This document shows, in pieces, positions 25,811 to 37,827 of a stretch of 64,000 nt of DNA (position 1 is the first letter of the stretch; each line of letters opens with the position of its first letter). This stretch comes from Paramecium octaurelia (lineage: Eukaryota; Ciliophora; Oligohymenophorea; Peniculida; Parameciidae). A program made the position numbers and the translations under genes. The notes beneath the pieces are model-generated. The model had not been told where the DNA came from and ran no database searches. It was given only the letters and a program-made list of their open reading frames with translations. The DNA lies in contig CAJJDP010000041.1 of the NCBI GenBank assembly GCA_905182995.1, positions 124,589 to 188,588 on the forward strand, written 5' to 3'.

Positions 25811-26604
25811 TACCGATAAGAATAAATTGAAAGTGATAATAATAGTGCTATAGTTCCATTTGCATTAAAAAATATTTCTAATATCTCTATTCTATTTTTG
25901 ATTTTCTTTCATTTTTTTTTCTTTCTATTATTTATTTTATTGAGATAAATTTGATCTAAAGTATATAGATATAAGCATTAAGTATTTGATAAATATAGAC
26001 CAATGTCACATATCAAGATGCCAAAAATGGAGCTTTATGTCTATTCAATTAAATTATTATACTGCAGCATCTTACTCCTTAACGAATCCAAGCATAGATA
26101 AATTCCAAGTTCAGATGGTATATTCAAGATTTCATAACAATTACCAATTAGATTAATTTTAGATTCAAATGATAATTAACAAAATAGCGCATAATTAAAG
26201 ATAAGAAGCTTAGACAATTTGACCTAGAGAAGATATGTTTAAAAAATAAATAAATTCTTTTCTATTTATATATTTTTTTCAAAAAGAAATGGACAAAGAA
26301 GTCAAAAAATGAAAATTAAATTGATTTTTATTAAACAATAAAGTCAATATGCTTAAGAATGCAACATAAAAATTCAAAAACTTAATTATTTTCATGAATT
26401 TTTATAGAGTTCTTTATTGAAATAATGAAAAATGGAATAATATTTAAATCTCTCATTAGGCTTAAACTATAGTAAATTCTATGTCAAGCTAATACGGTAA
26501 AAACCTACATGATAAACAATTATAATACTTATATTTTACAATGATCATAAATTTTAATATTAAGGGCTGAGACTTCAAAAATTTAATTAAAAGAATTAAA
26601 AGAT
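25811..26604 (+). other. Intergenic, with one weak ORF
   Basis: Between the divergent repeat gene and RPL9. A ciliate-code frame runs 26018-26428 (136 codons, starting MPKMELYVYSIKLLYCSILL) but its composition is not clearly protein-like and nothing is recognised. Otherwise AT-rich DNA with no visible feature. Confidence 0.35.
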
Positions 26605-27250
26605 ATGAAATACATTCTGACTGAGGAGCACGTTCCCATTCCTGAAAAGATTGAAATTACAACCAAATCCAAATAAGTCAAAGTAAAAGGTATTAGCAAA
26701 TATTAAGAAATATTAGGGCCAAGAGGTGAATTGATCAAAAATTTTAGACATGCCGCTTTAGATATCTAAGTGTAAAAGAAAGTGAACAAGAAAACCAATG
26801 CTTCCAAATCTAGAGTCAGTGTTAGAATGTGGCAATCATATAGAAAATAAAGATGCCAAGTTAATTCAGTTGCCTCTTCAATCAAAAATATGATTAGGGG
26901 TGTGACCACTGGCTACAAATTCAAGATGGTTTTGGCATACGCTCACTTTCCAATCATTATCAATCTCTTAGATAAAGGTTTGGGTATTGAAATCAAAAAT
27001 TTCCTTGGTGAAAAGATCATCAGAACAATTAAATGTCTTCCAGGAGTCACAATCACAAGAAATGAATAAGAAGAAAAGAGTATTTAATATTCATATACTT
27101 TCTTTAGATGTCCTAACACTCTAAGGTAATGATTTAAATAATGTTTCACTGACCTGTGCACTTATTCATTAAGCTTGTGCTGTTAAAAATAAGGATATCA
27201 GACAATTCTTGGATGGTATATATGTAAGTGAAAAGCGTCTAGAAATTTGA
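26605..27250 (+). CDS. RPL9: 60S ribosomal protein L9 (uL6)
   Basis: Predicted 196 residues with introns of 27 and 28 nt. Recognised from MKYILTEEHVPIPEKIEI, VKGPRGELIKNFRHA (joined by the first intron), IKNMIRGVTTGYKFKMV, AYAHFPI, EIKNFLGEKIIR and the C-terminal NKDIRQFLDGIYVSEK. uL6 lies near the GTPase-associated centre of the large subunit. Length equals the family norm (about 190). Both introns are needed: without the second the frame stops soon after the GVTITRNEQ segment. Confidence 0.96.
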
Positions 27251-27304
27251 TAAATTTATATTTAGATATAAGTACAATAATATTTATATGTGTTTAATAA
27301 TTAC

Positions 27305-27568
27305 TCAATAATTCCGTCTTTCTCTATTGGCTTTATTCATTCGTTTGATTTTCTTTCTTCTTTGCTTTCTTTTGGCTTTTTTGAGTTTTGCAGGCTTTCT
27401 TCTAAAAGTGCTGATTGTTAATATTGAAGTATCAGGCAATATGGGCTTAGTGAAACACATACTCAATAATTTTGTATACAAATGCAGTTATGGGTATTGC
27501 ATCCAAGCGAGAGGTTTATATGCACCAATCAACCTAGACCCCATACTTAGAATTAATCTTAAATTCAT
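27305..27568 (-). CDS. Small very basic protein, possibly mitoribosomal
   Basis: An intronless 87-residue frame that ends 54 bp from the end of RPL9 (convergent). The N-terminus (MNLRLILSMGSRLIGAYKPL) is the kind of amphipathic, Arg-containing leader used for mitochondrial import. The C-terminal 35 residues are almost all Lys/Arg (KKAKRKQRRKKIKRM). This layout recalls small mitochondrial ribosomal proteins such as mS38, but I cannot match it to one. The plus strand across it is also open but lacks an ATG start. Confidence 0.55.
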
Positions 27569-27616
27569 TAAATAAATTAATAAATATGTTTGAAATTTAT
27601 GACATAAAATGTTAAA

Positions 27617-30251
27617 TCAAATTTGTTGTTTAATATTCTATAATAATTATTCCTTTAGCTACTTATAAGAAACTCCATTTCTCTAAAGAAATTATACTCC
27701 CTTTTAATACACTAATTGCCATGATTTTCTATTTTAAGAACAAAATTAATCCAAATATATTAAAGCAAGTAAAGTAAGCCAGATATTCTATGGGTAGCTT
27801 TGTTCATTCTTCCACCCTTCAAAATTTATTTGCTTTTCAACTAACTCATCAAATAAGAATCCACCGTCAGCTTTAGCATATGAAATCAACTAGTCATATT
27901 CCATTTTATTAATCTAACTCTAGAATTATTAAAATTAATTCTATTATTCAATTTAACAACTTTCTTCTTCTTTCTAATACCTCTCTAGAACTGTTCTTTA
28001 TTCTTCCATGAGTTGTTGTGTCTATTTCTTTGAGTCAAAAGACATTTTTTCCTTCTATCCTTTGAATTTCATTAGTTCCATTCTGAATTAAGGTTTAGTA
28101 GATTGTTTCTCTTCTTCCTATTTTAGGCAATGCTAAATTTATGGCTATTGAGAAATTTGAGATTATGTCTATCTTTGTACGCATCCCTTAGTACTTGTTG
28201 GACGATTTAAATTTGCTGAACAAGGTACAAATCTTTGCAAACCAATCAACTGTTAATCTATCAGGTTGTTTTGTTTAATTTAAGTGATGTATACTTTTTA
28301 TTTCATCTACTATTTGAATTAATCTTCTAAATCACAGACTTCACATACAAATGCAGTTTTGGAACTTAATATCTAATGTGTTATTGAAGTGTTAATTATA
28401 TCTTAATCATCTATTGTATCCTTGTTGATTTTGATAAAATTAACGTGGTTTTCTCCATAGTTAAGACTGTTTTCATAATATGTGATAAATTTATGAGAAG
28501 CCAATTTATGAAAATATTCATTTTCTTAAGATTAATTTATATTTAATGAAACAGAATATTTGATTGGTTTTTATTCTTATGGATCAAAGCAACTCAAAGT
28601 GAGCTGTAAATTATCAGTAACCTGATCAACTGAAAATAACACTTAAATTGTTAATTCTTAGTTCTTCTTTAAACACACTATTGATTCTGGATTTGGAATA
28701 ATTTGAGCAATACTAGAAATATTTGATTCAAGGTTAAACCCTTGTAAATAAGGAGTCATTGAATCTTCTAACAAATCAATAACTTTGGCATTTATATCCT
28801 CATCATCTGCTACAAATTAATATTTCCCATTTCCTACCTCAGCTAAATTTTTAATTAAATATTGGCTGCATCCTTCTCCAATTCCTAAAGTGTAAATTCT
28901 AGTTTCTGCTTTATTGTTCCTTTTTACCAAATCTATTATTGGGAAAGCATCAACTTCTCCATCTGTAAGTAAGAATACATTCAATGTAGTTGTTTTTGAC
29001 TTACCATATTAATTATTATAGATAACATCTTAAAATGGTTTAAATATTTCAGTCCCCTGCATATTAGCCTCCATGGTATTTACATGTTTTATAGCCTCAT
29101 CCAATGTATCTTGGGAATATTACTTAGAATCCGACCATAAAGATCTAAACATTGTTCCGAATGAAATGATGTTGAACCTACAATTATCGGGTAGACTTCT
29201 CAAAAATAAAATTAAAGATTATTTTGCTTTCTTTATTCTACCACCAGACATTGATCCACTTCTGTCTATGAAGAATAAATAGGTTCCTCTATTAATTGCT
29301 TGATTCTCTGCAATATTTAATTCTTCCAAGTACTGTGAATAAGCATCATCCAAAGTTGTTTAATTAAACTTTGGAATAAAAGTCAACGTAGCACAATATT
29401 TTTGTGCGAATAAAGCGTCATTATTAGTATGACTTAAGAATGCTCGAGGAAGATTTACGTCATCACTTGAAAATAGTAGTGTAAATTATTTTGTTGGAAT
29501 AAAATTAGATGGTGTATCCTCAAGCATGAGATATAATTTCTTGAAATTTTCTTCATTCATTTTTTCCTTAACGTATTCATCTTTCGCATTTCCACTTAAA
29601 ACTTTATGAGTTGGACATTTATAATAAGTTATTGGAGACCCTATATCTATGGATATACTAATATCTTGCTTGAAGTTGTATACAAATTAATCTATCTGAA
29701 CAAATTTATAAATGTATCTATTCAGTCTTTCATAATATAGATTTTAAGTCTACTATTATTTATTAAGGGTAAAATAATTTTCATCAACCATTGGCTAAAC
29801 TTCTACTTTCCATAATTTATTCAAAAATACATCCAAAGGTTAGATGTATTCAAATGTGATTTGTAATTCTTTTTTTGGGGCAAGGGCTCCAATTTTAACT
29901 CTCTTTATTTCAGGGAATTATTCATCTTACTCACTATATGCCATAGTCTTGCCCTACTTTATTCCTTCTTCATATTCTTATTTAGCCTCCTCTTTTTCCT
30001 TAACTATCCCATAAACTTTGGTGTCTCCTAATTCAACTATCATTTTAGTCACGGCTGCATTTTTATTGATTGAAAATAAATATTCTAATTCTATTGGTTC
30101 TTGATAACTTTAAGTTGAATAAGTTTATTTTAATTCTACTACAAGAAAACCTGGTTAAACCTTTAAGAAATAATGCACTGCCTTTAAAGGTATTGGAATT
30201 CTTCTTATAAAATCATAACAGATAATTAATCTACGAGGGTAAAAACAGCAT
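27617..30251 (-). CDS. VIT and von Willebrand factor A domain protein
   Basis: Predicted 867 residues, one 31-nt intron just after MLFLPS. Residues about 5-140 are a VIT domain (QSYQEPIELEYLFSINKNAA, GIVKEKEEAQQEYEEGI). The vWA domain follows at about 280-460 with an intact MIDAS: FFIDRSGSMSGG, then TEIFKP and FLLTDGEVD. A C-terminal helical domain (QNIWLTLLALIYLDQFCSQN) matches that seen in PARP4/VWA5A-like proteins. There is no signal peptide, so it is probably cytosolic, unlike secreted inter-alpha-inhibitor chains. Metal-dependent protein binding is the expected activity. The first 740 bases of its coding sequence recur at 31304-32048. Confidence 0.9.
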
Positions 30252-31302
30252 GCTCGGCTTTCCTACCTGGGAACAGAAATTTATTTTGATCCTAGTTTTG
30301 GATTAAATAATTGATTGGTGATCATTTAAATTAATATTAATAAAGATTTTCATTTTACTTTATATAATTAATTCCTGATTATTTCTGAGTCATAGCTTTT
30401 CCATATTTATTCTTATAATTGTTGTTTGATCTACAAAACAATATGATTGAAAAATTACTCAATAACAAGTAAGGATTAAAGTAATTAATCACCTTGCATT
30501 TTCTTCTAATCCGCAATATTGGTTCCCTTTAGATAGTATCTTCAAAATTTACTATTATCTTTCAATTTACATGTCGATTTATAAAAATTAAATGTAATAA
30601 TTAAACCTTGCTTATATTAAATGATTTATACTTTTGGATAATAAATATTAAATAATTTTTGGATAATTTGATTCTAAACCATGCAATGTTATAAGCAATA
30701 ATTTTTATTGTATAATTAAGAGAAATAGTTTAAAAGTTCAGGATAAATAATTTTAGTTTAGGAGTTATAGAAATAGATTATTTTTGAGATCTGATAATTT
30801 GCTAACTTAGTAATTAAACTACGTAATATCTGATGTTGGAAAGTATTTTTGTTGTTGAGATATTGGGTTTAGATATATATTTTGATTAATATTGAGGTTC
30901 TGTCAAAGCTTTCATAGACTCCAATGTCCAAAGGATCAAAATTATTAATTGTTACAAGTAACAGTTAATTAACATATATCCTAAAAACTAAAAATAAAAT
31001 CTAACTTTAAAATAAGATATCCTAAGAATCCATCGATGTAAATAAAAAGGGAGATATGTGGGAATCCTTGCCGTAAAACATCTTAAATTGTAGGGATTGA
31101 TATAAACAACTCTACTTTAAATTGCTTCAATATATTGAATTTCGATGTTTACAAGAATATTTTATTTTAATAGCAATAATTATAACTTTCCTCTATAAAT
31201 AGTAGTATAGGCTCTCGAAAAGTATAGGAATACAATTATTAGTTTTTAAAACTGTTCATCGAATTTTTTGCAGAAGCTCAATTCAAGAAATCTTAGAGCA
31301 AA
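30252..31302. other. Upstream region of the VIT-vWA gene, no gene seen
   Basis: About 1 kb of AT-rich sequence without a coding-like frame on either strand; duplicated as 32049-33099. No transposon motif or RNA gene is visible. Confidence 0.45.
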
Positions 31303-31303
31303 N

Positions 31304-32048
31304 AGATGGTGTATCCTCAAGCATGAGATATAATTTCTTGAAATTTTCTTCATTCATTTTTTCCTTAACGTATTCATCTTTCGCATTTCCACTTAAAACT
31401 TTATGAGTTGGACATTTATAATAAGTTATTGGAGACCCTATATCTATGGATATACTAATATCTTGCTTGAAGTTGTATACAAATTAATCTATCTGAACAA
31501 ATTTATAAATGTATCTATTCAGTCTTTCATAATATAGATTTTAAGTCTACTATTATTTATTAAGGGTAAAATAATTTTCATCAACCATTGGCTAAACTTC
31601 TACTTTCCATAATTTATTCAAAAATACATCCAAAGGTTAGATGTATTCAAATGTGATTTGTAATTCTTTTTTTGGGGCAAGGGCTCCAATTTTAACTCTC
31701 TTTATTTCAGGGAATTATTCATCTTACTCACTATATGCCATAGTCTTGCCCTACTTTATTCCTTCTTCATATTCTTATTTAGCCTCCTCTTTTTCCTTAA
31801 CTATCCCATAAACTTTGGTGTCTCCTAATTCAACTATCATTTTAGTCACGGCTGCATTTTTATTGATTGAAAATAAATATTCTAATTCTATTGGTTCTTG
31901 ATAACTTTAAGTTGAATAAGTTTATTTTAATTCTACTACAAGAAAACCTGGTTAAACCTTTAAGAAATAATGCACTGCCTTTAAAGGTATTGGAATTCTT
32001 CTTATAAAATCATAACAGATAATTAATCTACGAGGGTAAAAACAGCAT
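31304..32048 (-). pseudogene. Duplicate 5' fragment of the VIT-vWA gene (probable assembly artefact)
   Basis: Apparently exact copy of the N-terminal coding part, start codon included, cut off at the n at 31303. It cannot encode the vWA domain. It is best read as the second contig end of the same locus rather than a gene. Confidence 0.85.
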
Positions 32049-33749
32049 GCTCGGCTTTCCTACCTGGGAACAGAAATTTATTTTGATCCTAGTTTTGGAT
32101 TAAATAATTGATTGGTGATCATTTAAATTAATATTAATAAAGATTTTCATTTTACTTTATATAATTAATTCCTGATTATTTCTGAGTCATAGCTTTTCCA
32201 TATTTATTCTTATAATTGTTGTTTGATCTACAAAACAATATGATTGAAAAATTACTCAATAACAAGTAAGGATTAAAGTAATTAATCACCTTGCATTTTC
32301 TTCTAATCCGCAATATTGGTTCCCTTTAGATAGTATCTTCAAAATTTACTATTATCTTTCAATTTACATGTCGATTTATAAAAATTAAATGTAATAATTA
32401 AACCTTGCTTATATTAAATGATTTATACTTTTGGATAATAAATATTAAATAATTTTTGGATAATTTGATTCTAAACCATGCAATGTTATAAGCAATAATT
32501 TTTATTGTATAATTAAGAGAAATAGTTTAAAAGTTCAGGATAAATAATTTTAGTTTAGGAGTTATAGAAATAGATTATTTTTGAGATCTGATAATTTGCT
32601 AACTTAGTAATTAAACTACGTAATATCTGATGTTGGAAAGTATTTTTGTTGTTGAGATATTGGGTTTAGATATATATTTTGATTAATATTGAGGTTCTGT
32701 CAAAGCTTTCATAGACTCCAATGTCCAAAGGATCAAAATTATTAATTGTTACAAGTAACAGTTAATTAACATATATCCTAAAAACTAAAAATAAAATCTA
32801 ACTTTAAAATAAGATATCCTAAGAATCCATCGATGTAAATAAAAAGGGAGATATGTGGGAATCCTTGCCGTAAAACATCTTAAATTGTAGGGATTGATAT
32901 AAACAACTCTACTTTAAATTGCTTCAATATATTGAATTTCGATGTTTACAAGAATATTTTATTTTAATAGCAATAATTATAACTTTCCTCTATAAATAGT
33001 AGTATAGGCTCTCGAAAAGTATAGGAATACAATTATTAGTTTTTAAAACTGTTCATCGAATTTTTTGCAGAAGCTCAATTCAAGAAATCTTAGAGCAAAC
33101 TAAGAATTGCAGTTGTCTAATTGTTCTCTTTTCGTTATATTAAGATATACTTTGTTTCAAAGTTTCAATCTTGCAAGCGATATGCTTTATTAATTGAAAG
33201 GGTTACTTTTTTCTAAATCTCAAAAAATGATTGACCAATTACATGATTTAATCAATTAATGAATTAAGCAACCAATAGAAATTTGTTTATCTTTATCCAA
33301 TTTCCTTTAGACTTCCTAGCTTTATATTTAGATAATTTAGGTATTTCTAGGGTTGAAATATGCTTATTTATAAATTCTCCTAACTACCATAAACAGTTCA
33401 TATAAACCTGATCTCTAACTAGAATTTTAAATTTAGTAAATGTAACAGGTAAAAATATCTTTTTCATTAAATTTAATCTTAAAGATCTACATATTTCTTT
33501 AACTTCCTATGGAATTATTCAATTAAATCTAATAGATTATTTTTAATGTTAATTTTATAAATCTGATATTAAGTTATTGGAATTTGCACTTATAATTAGT
33601 TTTGATGTTAGAAAGACTTAATTTAATGTTGAATCGGTTATCAATAAAATTAACAACACAACTAAAGAGTAAAATTTGGGATGTGTTAAATTAACAACTT
33701 AATGCTTCTATACAAATAACAGAGAGAAACTCTTTTAAAATTTTTAAAG

Positions 33750-34220
33750 CTAATCAGATTTTCAATGTGATGAATAGACTTTCTGAAGGCACTGCATTCA
33801 AACTAATATTTTAAAGATCCATCACTTAAGAAAGAAAACCTATGGCTAGTTATTTCTTATATCTATATGAATGAGTTTCAGGTGAATTCAATAATCAGTT
33901 AGAAAGAAGTTTTAAGTTAAAGCAAATGAAAGTGATTAAATTTTCTTATAAAAACTAAAGAAATCAAAAGAACGCTTTAAACTTCTTAAAAGACATTGCT
34001 ATAAATGGATGCTCGAGTAAACAAAGAGTAGGTTTATATATTTATAACTACGTATCTTTAACAAAAGGAAATAATTTCACTTGTTGAATATCTGGCTGTG
34101 AAATAGAATGTTTACCGATTTCAAATAAGTCTTCAATATCGACTCATATAAAAGATTTAAACAATATTAAAGAAAAATATCTAGGTGGAAGTGTAAATAA
34201 ATTACTCATAAAATTAATAT
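33750..34220 (+). pseudogene. Decayed coding relic
   Basis: The plus strand reads like protein in pieces (NQIFNVMNRLSEGTAFKLIF; NALNFLKDIAINGCSSKQRV; ECLPISNKSSISTHIKDLNN; EKYLGGSVNKLL) but is broken by TGAs near 33872 and 34086 and by at least one shift. It may be a remnant of a large membrane-protein or sensor gene. I cannot name the family. Confidence 0.4.
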
Positions 34221-34859
34221 AATTGTTTTTTTATTTAGACTGATATAAAAGGATCAACTATTATTTGTCTATTATTTGTAAACTAATTTCCATTCATTCT
34301 AGAGCTAAGAGGAATGGGTACAAAAACTTATAGGGTTTCCCAAATCCCTTAAATTATAGTTACTAAGATTTTAGAAGGCTTTAAGGAATGACTATTTCAG
34401 TGGAAATTAGCAGTTAAAGAGAAAACAAGAGATGATAAATAAATTTAAAGATTAACTAAATTAAGGTAAAGAAAATAGATTTAAACAAGTCATAAGGATT
34501 TATTTATAACAATTTGCATACCTTTTCCTTAAACAAAAATGAATAATAACAATAACAGTATTAATATAAAGCTTCTTCTATAAATTGAATTCTGTGATTC
34601 TCAACAGATTATGTATAAATCAATTATTTTTGGATATTTGGTATTTTTGCTTGGATAAATCACTTTATATTTTTAATCAAAGCCTTAAGATATTAAATAT
34701 CCATTCTTGAATTGACAATTGCTTATTATTAGATCATCATTTTATCTGTTCGACCCAGAACTTTTATAATTTCTAAATAAGCTCAACCTTTTCATTAGCT
34801 TAAGAAATACTCAAATTTGATTTCATCAATTTAGAAATCATAACAACTTTGAAAACAAC

Positions 34860-35250
34860 ACTTAAAATTTCATAAGTGTTAAGTAATTCCATTTGTTTTA
34901 GTTCTATCTAATTTTTTTATTATATCTGATAATGCAACATTCTTAGGTTCAAATTTTTCACTTATCAATTGAGGAAAGCTCCGCTAACAAGATTTTTAAC
35001 TCTCTACTTCATCTTGTATTTAATGTTTTAATATTTCATTTTATTTTTTTTCAATCACTTTAATTTTCTTATTAATTAGGCTCTACCTCATTTATAAATG
35101 AGTTAGTTATAAAATGACTTGATTAAATATTCAAAAATATAGAATAACTTCTCATCCTGAAGTTCTTCTTATAATCCTTATTCATTATTTTATTTAAATT
35201 AAGTTATCTGCACCTCATCAAAAATTATAATTAAAGGATGATGCATTTAT
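34860..35250 (-). pseudogene. Decayed coding relic
   Basis: Minus-strand segments with coding character: PLIIIFDEVQITQFKQNNEQ, then FYIFEYLIKSFYNQLIYK, then after a TGA EILKHQIQDEVESQK and ISEKFEPKNVALSDIIKKLD. Continuous translation is blocked by TGAs that no visible GT-AG intron removes. The first segment looks like a Walker-B-type strand, but that is weak. Confidence 0.35.
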
Positions 35251-35490
35251 GAAACTTTTATTTAAAGATCAAGAATTCTATAGAACCAAATTATCAGATT
35301 ACAAGATTTATAAAAGAATTATGCATTATAAATATTTGTATCATATTTACAAGATCTAAATGGGCATCAGTTTTAAGAAAAGTGCCAATTGAAACTAATT
35401 TCTTTGATTTTAATTTTCTAACAGAAAATGAAAAATTTCAAATAGAATCTATGAAAAAAGCTGCATTTTATAATTAATTTTACATATTTA
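35238..35490 (+). pseudogene. Decayed coding relic upstream of the HSP70 start
   Basis: Two coding-like pieces in different frames: DDAFMKLLFKDQEFYRTKLS and, after a shift, SKWASVLRKVPIETNFFDFN then FLTENEKFQIESMKKAAF. The second recurs after the n at 36549 as part of the duplicated block. No full gene can be built; family unknown. Confidence 0.35.
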
Positions 35491-37827
35491 AGTTGATCGC
35501 AAAAGTGTGCTTTTTGATTATTATTTTTTAATATCAAAATAAATGATAATTTTCTTCATGAGTGTATTTTCAATTACTTAAGCAACTTAAGAGCTTTATG
35601 ATTATCCGATTATTGGAATTGATTTAGGAACAACTTACTCAAGTGTTTGCATTTAAAGTAATGATAAAGTTGTTATAATTCCAAATGAGTATGGATTTAA
35701 ATCAACACCTACGGTTGTTGCTTACAATACTACGTTCTTAGTCGGAGAAGAAGCTAAAGAATAGGCTCTTATTAATCCAATGAATACATTTTATGATCTC
35801 AAAAGATTAATTGGAAAAGAGTAACTATATGAATTAATTATAGTTATTTTGATCCAAATGTGTAGAAGCTTAAGAAAAATTTACCCTTTACTTTAATTAA
35901 CGAAAACAATACAATTTGTATTAAAGTATTGTAATATAAAAATGAAGGTGAAAAGATATTTAACATTGATTATATTCAAGCAAAGGTTTTAACAAAATTG
36001 AAAAATATGGCTAGTGATTATTTAGGATTTCCAATACAACATGCAGTCATAACAGTTCCTATTGGTTTTAATGATATTTAAAAATAAGCCACAATAGATA
36101 TTGCAGAAATTGCAGGCTTAAAAGCTGTTAGAATTATTAGTGAGCCAAATGCTGCTGCAATTGCTTATGGTAGGGACTATGTAACAAGAGAAACAAACAT
36201 TTTTGTTTTTGATTTTGGAGGTGGCACTTTAGATATTACAGCAATGAAAGCAACAAAATACAAGTTTGAAGACTTACAACATTCATCAGAAGTGAATTTA
36301 GGAGGAGAAGATTTTGATTTCAATGTAGTCGAATACTTAATCAAATACATAAAAGATACTGCTAAAATAGACCTATAACATAATAAAAAAGCAATTTAAA
36401 TATTAAAAATAGAGGCTTAAAAAGCTAAAGAAGTACTTTCTATGTAGAATATTGCACATATAAAAATACCTAATTTGATTGAAGGATATGATTTTTATTA
36501 TAGTCTTACAAAGGAATAATTTGAAGAGGTGAATCAAGTACTTTTTGANAAGAATTCTATAGAACCAAATTATCAGATTACAAGATTTATAAAAGAATTA
36601 TGCATTATAAATATTTGTATCATATTTACAAGATCTAAATGGGCATCAGTTTTAAGAAAAGTGCCAATTGAAACTAATTTCTTTGATTTTAATTTTCTAA
36701 CAGAAAATGAAAAATTTCAAATAGAATCTATGAAAAAAGCTGCATTTTATAATTAATTTTACATATTTAAGTTGATCGCAAAAGTGTGCTTTTTGATTAT
36801 TATTTTTTAATATCAAAATAAATGATAATTTTCTTCATGAGTGTATTTTCAATTACTTAAGCAACTTAAGAGCTTTATGATTATCCGATTATTGGAATTG
36901 ATTTAGGAACAACTTACTCAAGTGTTTGCATTTAAAGTAATGATAAAGTTGTTATAATTCCAAATGAGTATGGATTTAAATCAACACCTACGGTTGTTGC
37001 TTACAATACTACGTTCTTAGTCGGAGAAGAAGCTAAAGAATAGGCTCTTATTAATCCAATGAATACATTTTATGATCTCAAAAGATTAATTGGAAAAGAG
37101 TAACTATATGAATTAATTATAGTTATTTTGATCCAAATGTGTAGAAGCTTAAGAAAAATTTACCCTTTACTTTAATTAACGAAAACAATACAATTTGTAT
37201 TAAAGTATTGTAATATAAAAATGAAGGTGAAAAGATATTTAACATTGATTATATTCAAGCAAAGGTTTTAACAAAATTGAAAAATATGGCTAGTGATTAT
37301 TTAGGATTTCCAATACAACATGCAGTCATAACAGTTCCTATTGGTTTTAATGATATTTAAAAATAAGCCACAATAGATATTGCAGAAATTGCAGGCTTAA
37401 AAGCTGTTAGAATTATTAGTGAGCCAAATGCTGCTGCAATTGCTTATGGTAGGGACTATGTAACAAGAGAAACAAACATTTTTGTTTTTGATTTTGGAGG
37501 TGGCACTTTAGATATTACAGCAATGAAAGCAACAAAATACAAGTTTGAAGACTTACAACATTCATCAGAAGTGAATTTAGGAGGAGAAGATTTTGATTTC
37601 AATGTAGTCGAATACTTAATCAAATACATAAAAGATACTGCTAAAATAGACCTATAACATAATAAAAAAGCAATTTAAATATTAAAAATAGAGGCTTAAA
37701 AAGCTAAAGAAGTACTTTCTATGTAGAATATTGCACATATAAAAATACCTAATTTGATTGAAGGATATGATTTTTATTATAGTCTTACAAAGGAATAATT
37801 TGAAGAGGTGAATCAAGTACTTTTTGA
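35271..37827. repeat. Direct duplication of 1,278 bp joined by a single n
   Basis: 35271-36548 equals 36550-37827 (offset 1,279) around the n at 36549. It covers a coding relic, the HSP70 promoter and half of the HSP70 coding region. Same signature as the duplication around 31303. Confidence 0.9.
35543..36548 (+). CDS. HSP70 family chaperone, duplicate 5' part (ends at n)
   Basis: Matches the first 1,006 bases of the complete gene at 36822, including the start codon and the 23-nt intron, and stops at the n at 36549 in the middle of the ATPase domain. Probably the same locus seen twice through unmerged contig overlap. It is annotated so that it is not mistaken for a separate truncated gene. 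Confidence 0.85.

Larger units (their letters stand above)
29507..33099. repeat. Direct duplication of 1,796 bp joined by a single n
   Basis: 29507-31302 is repeated as 31304-33099 with no difference that I could see, with one ambiguous base n at 31303 between them. It holds the 5' third of the VIT-vWA gene plus 1 kb upstream. Identity together with the n at the exact boundary suggests two overlapping contig ends laid end to end. Confidence 0.9.

Noticed and set aside
27327-27575. Hydrophobic plus-strand frame opposite the small basic gene
   Set aside because: No ATG start (opens on TTG); the opposite strand has an ATG start and a coherent basic tail.
30841-30870. Telomere-like GGGTTT
   Set aside because: A single occurrence, not a tandem G3T3/G4T2 array.
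29507-33099. True tandem segmental duplication of the VIT-vWA 5' region
   Set aside because: Copies look identical and meet exactly at an ambiguous base; contig-end overlap is simpler.
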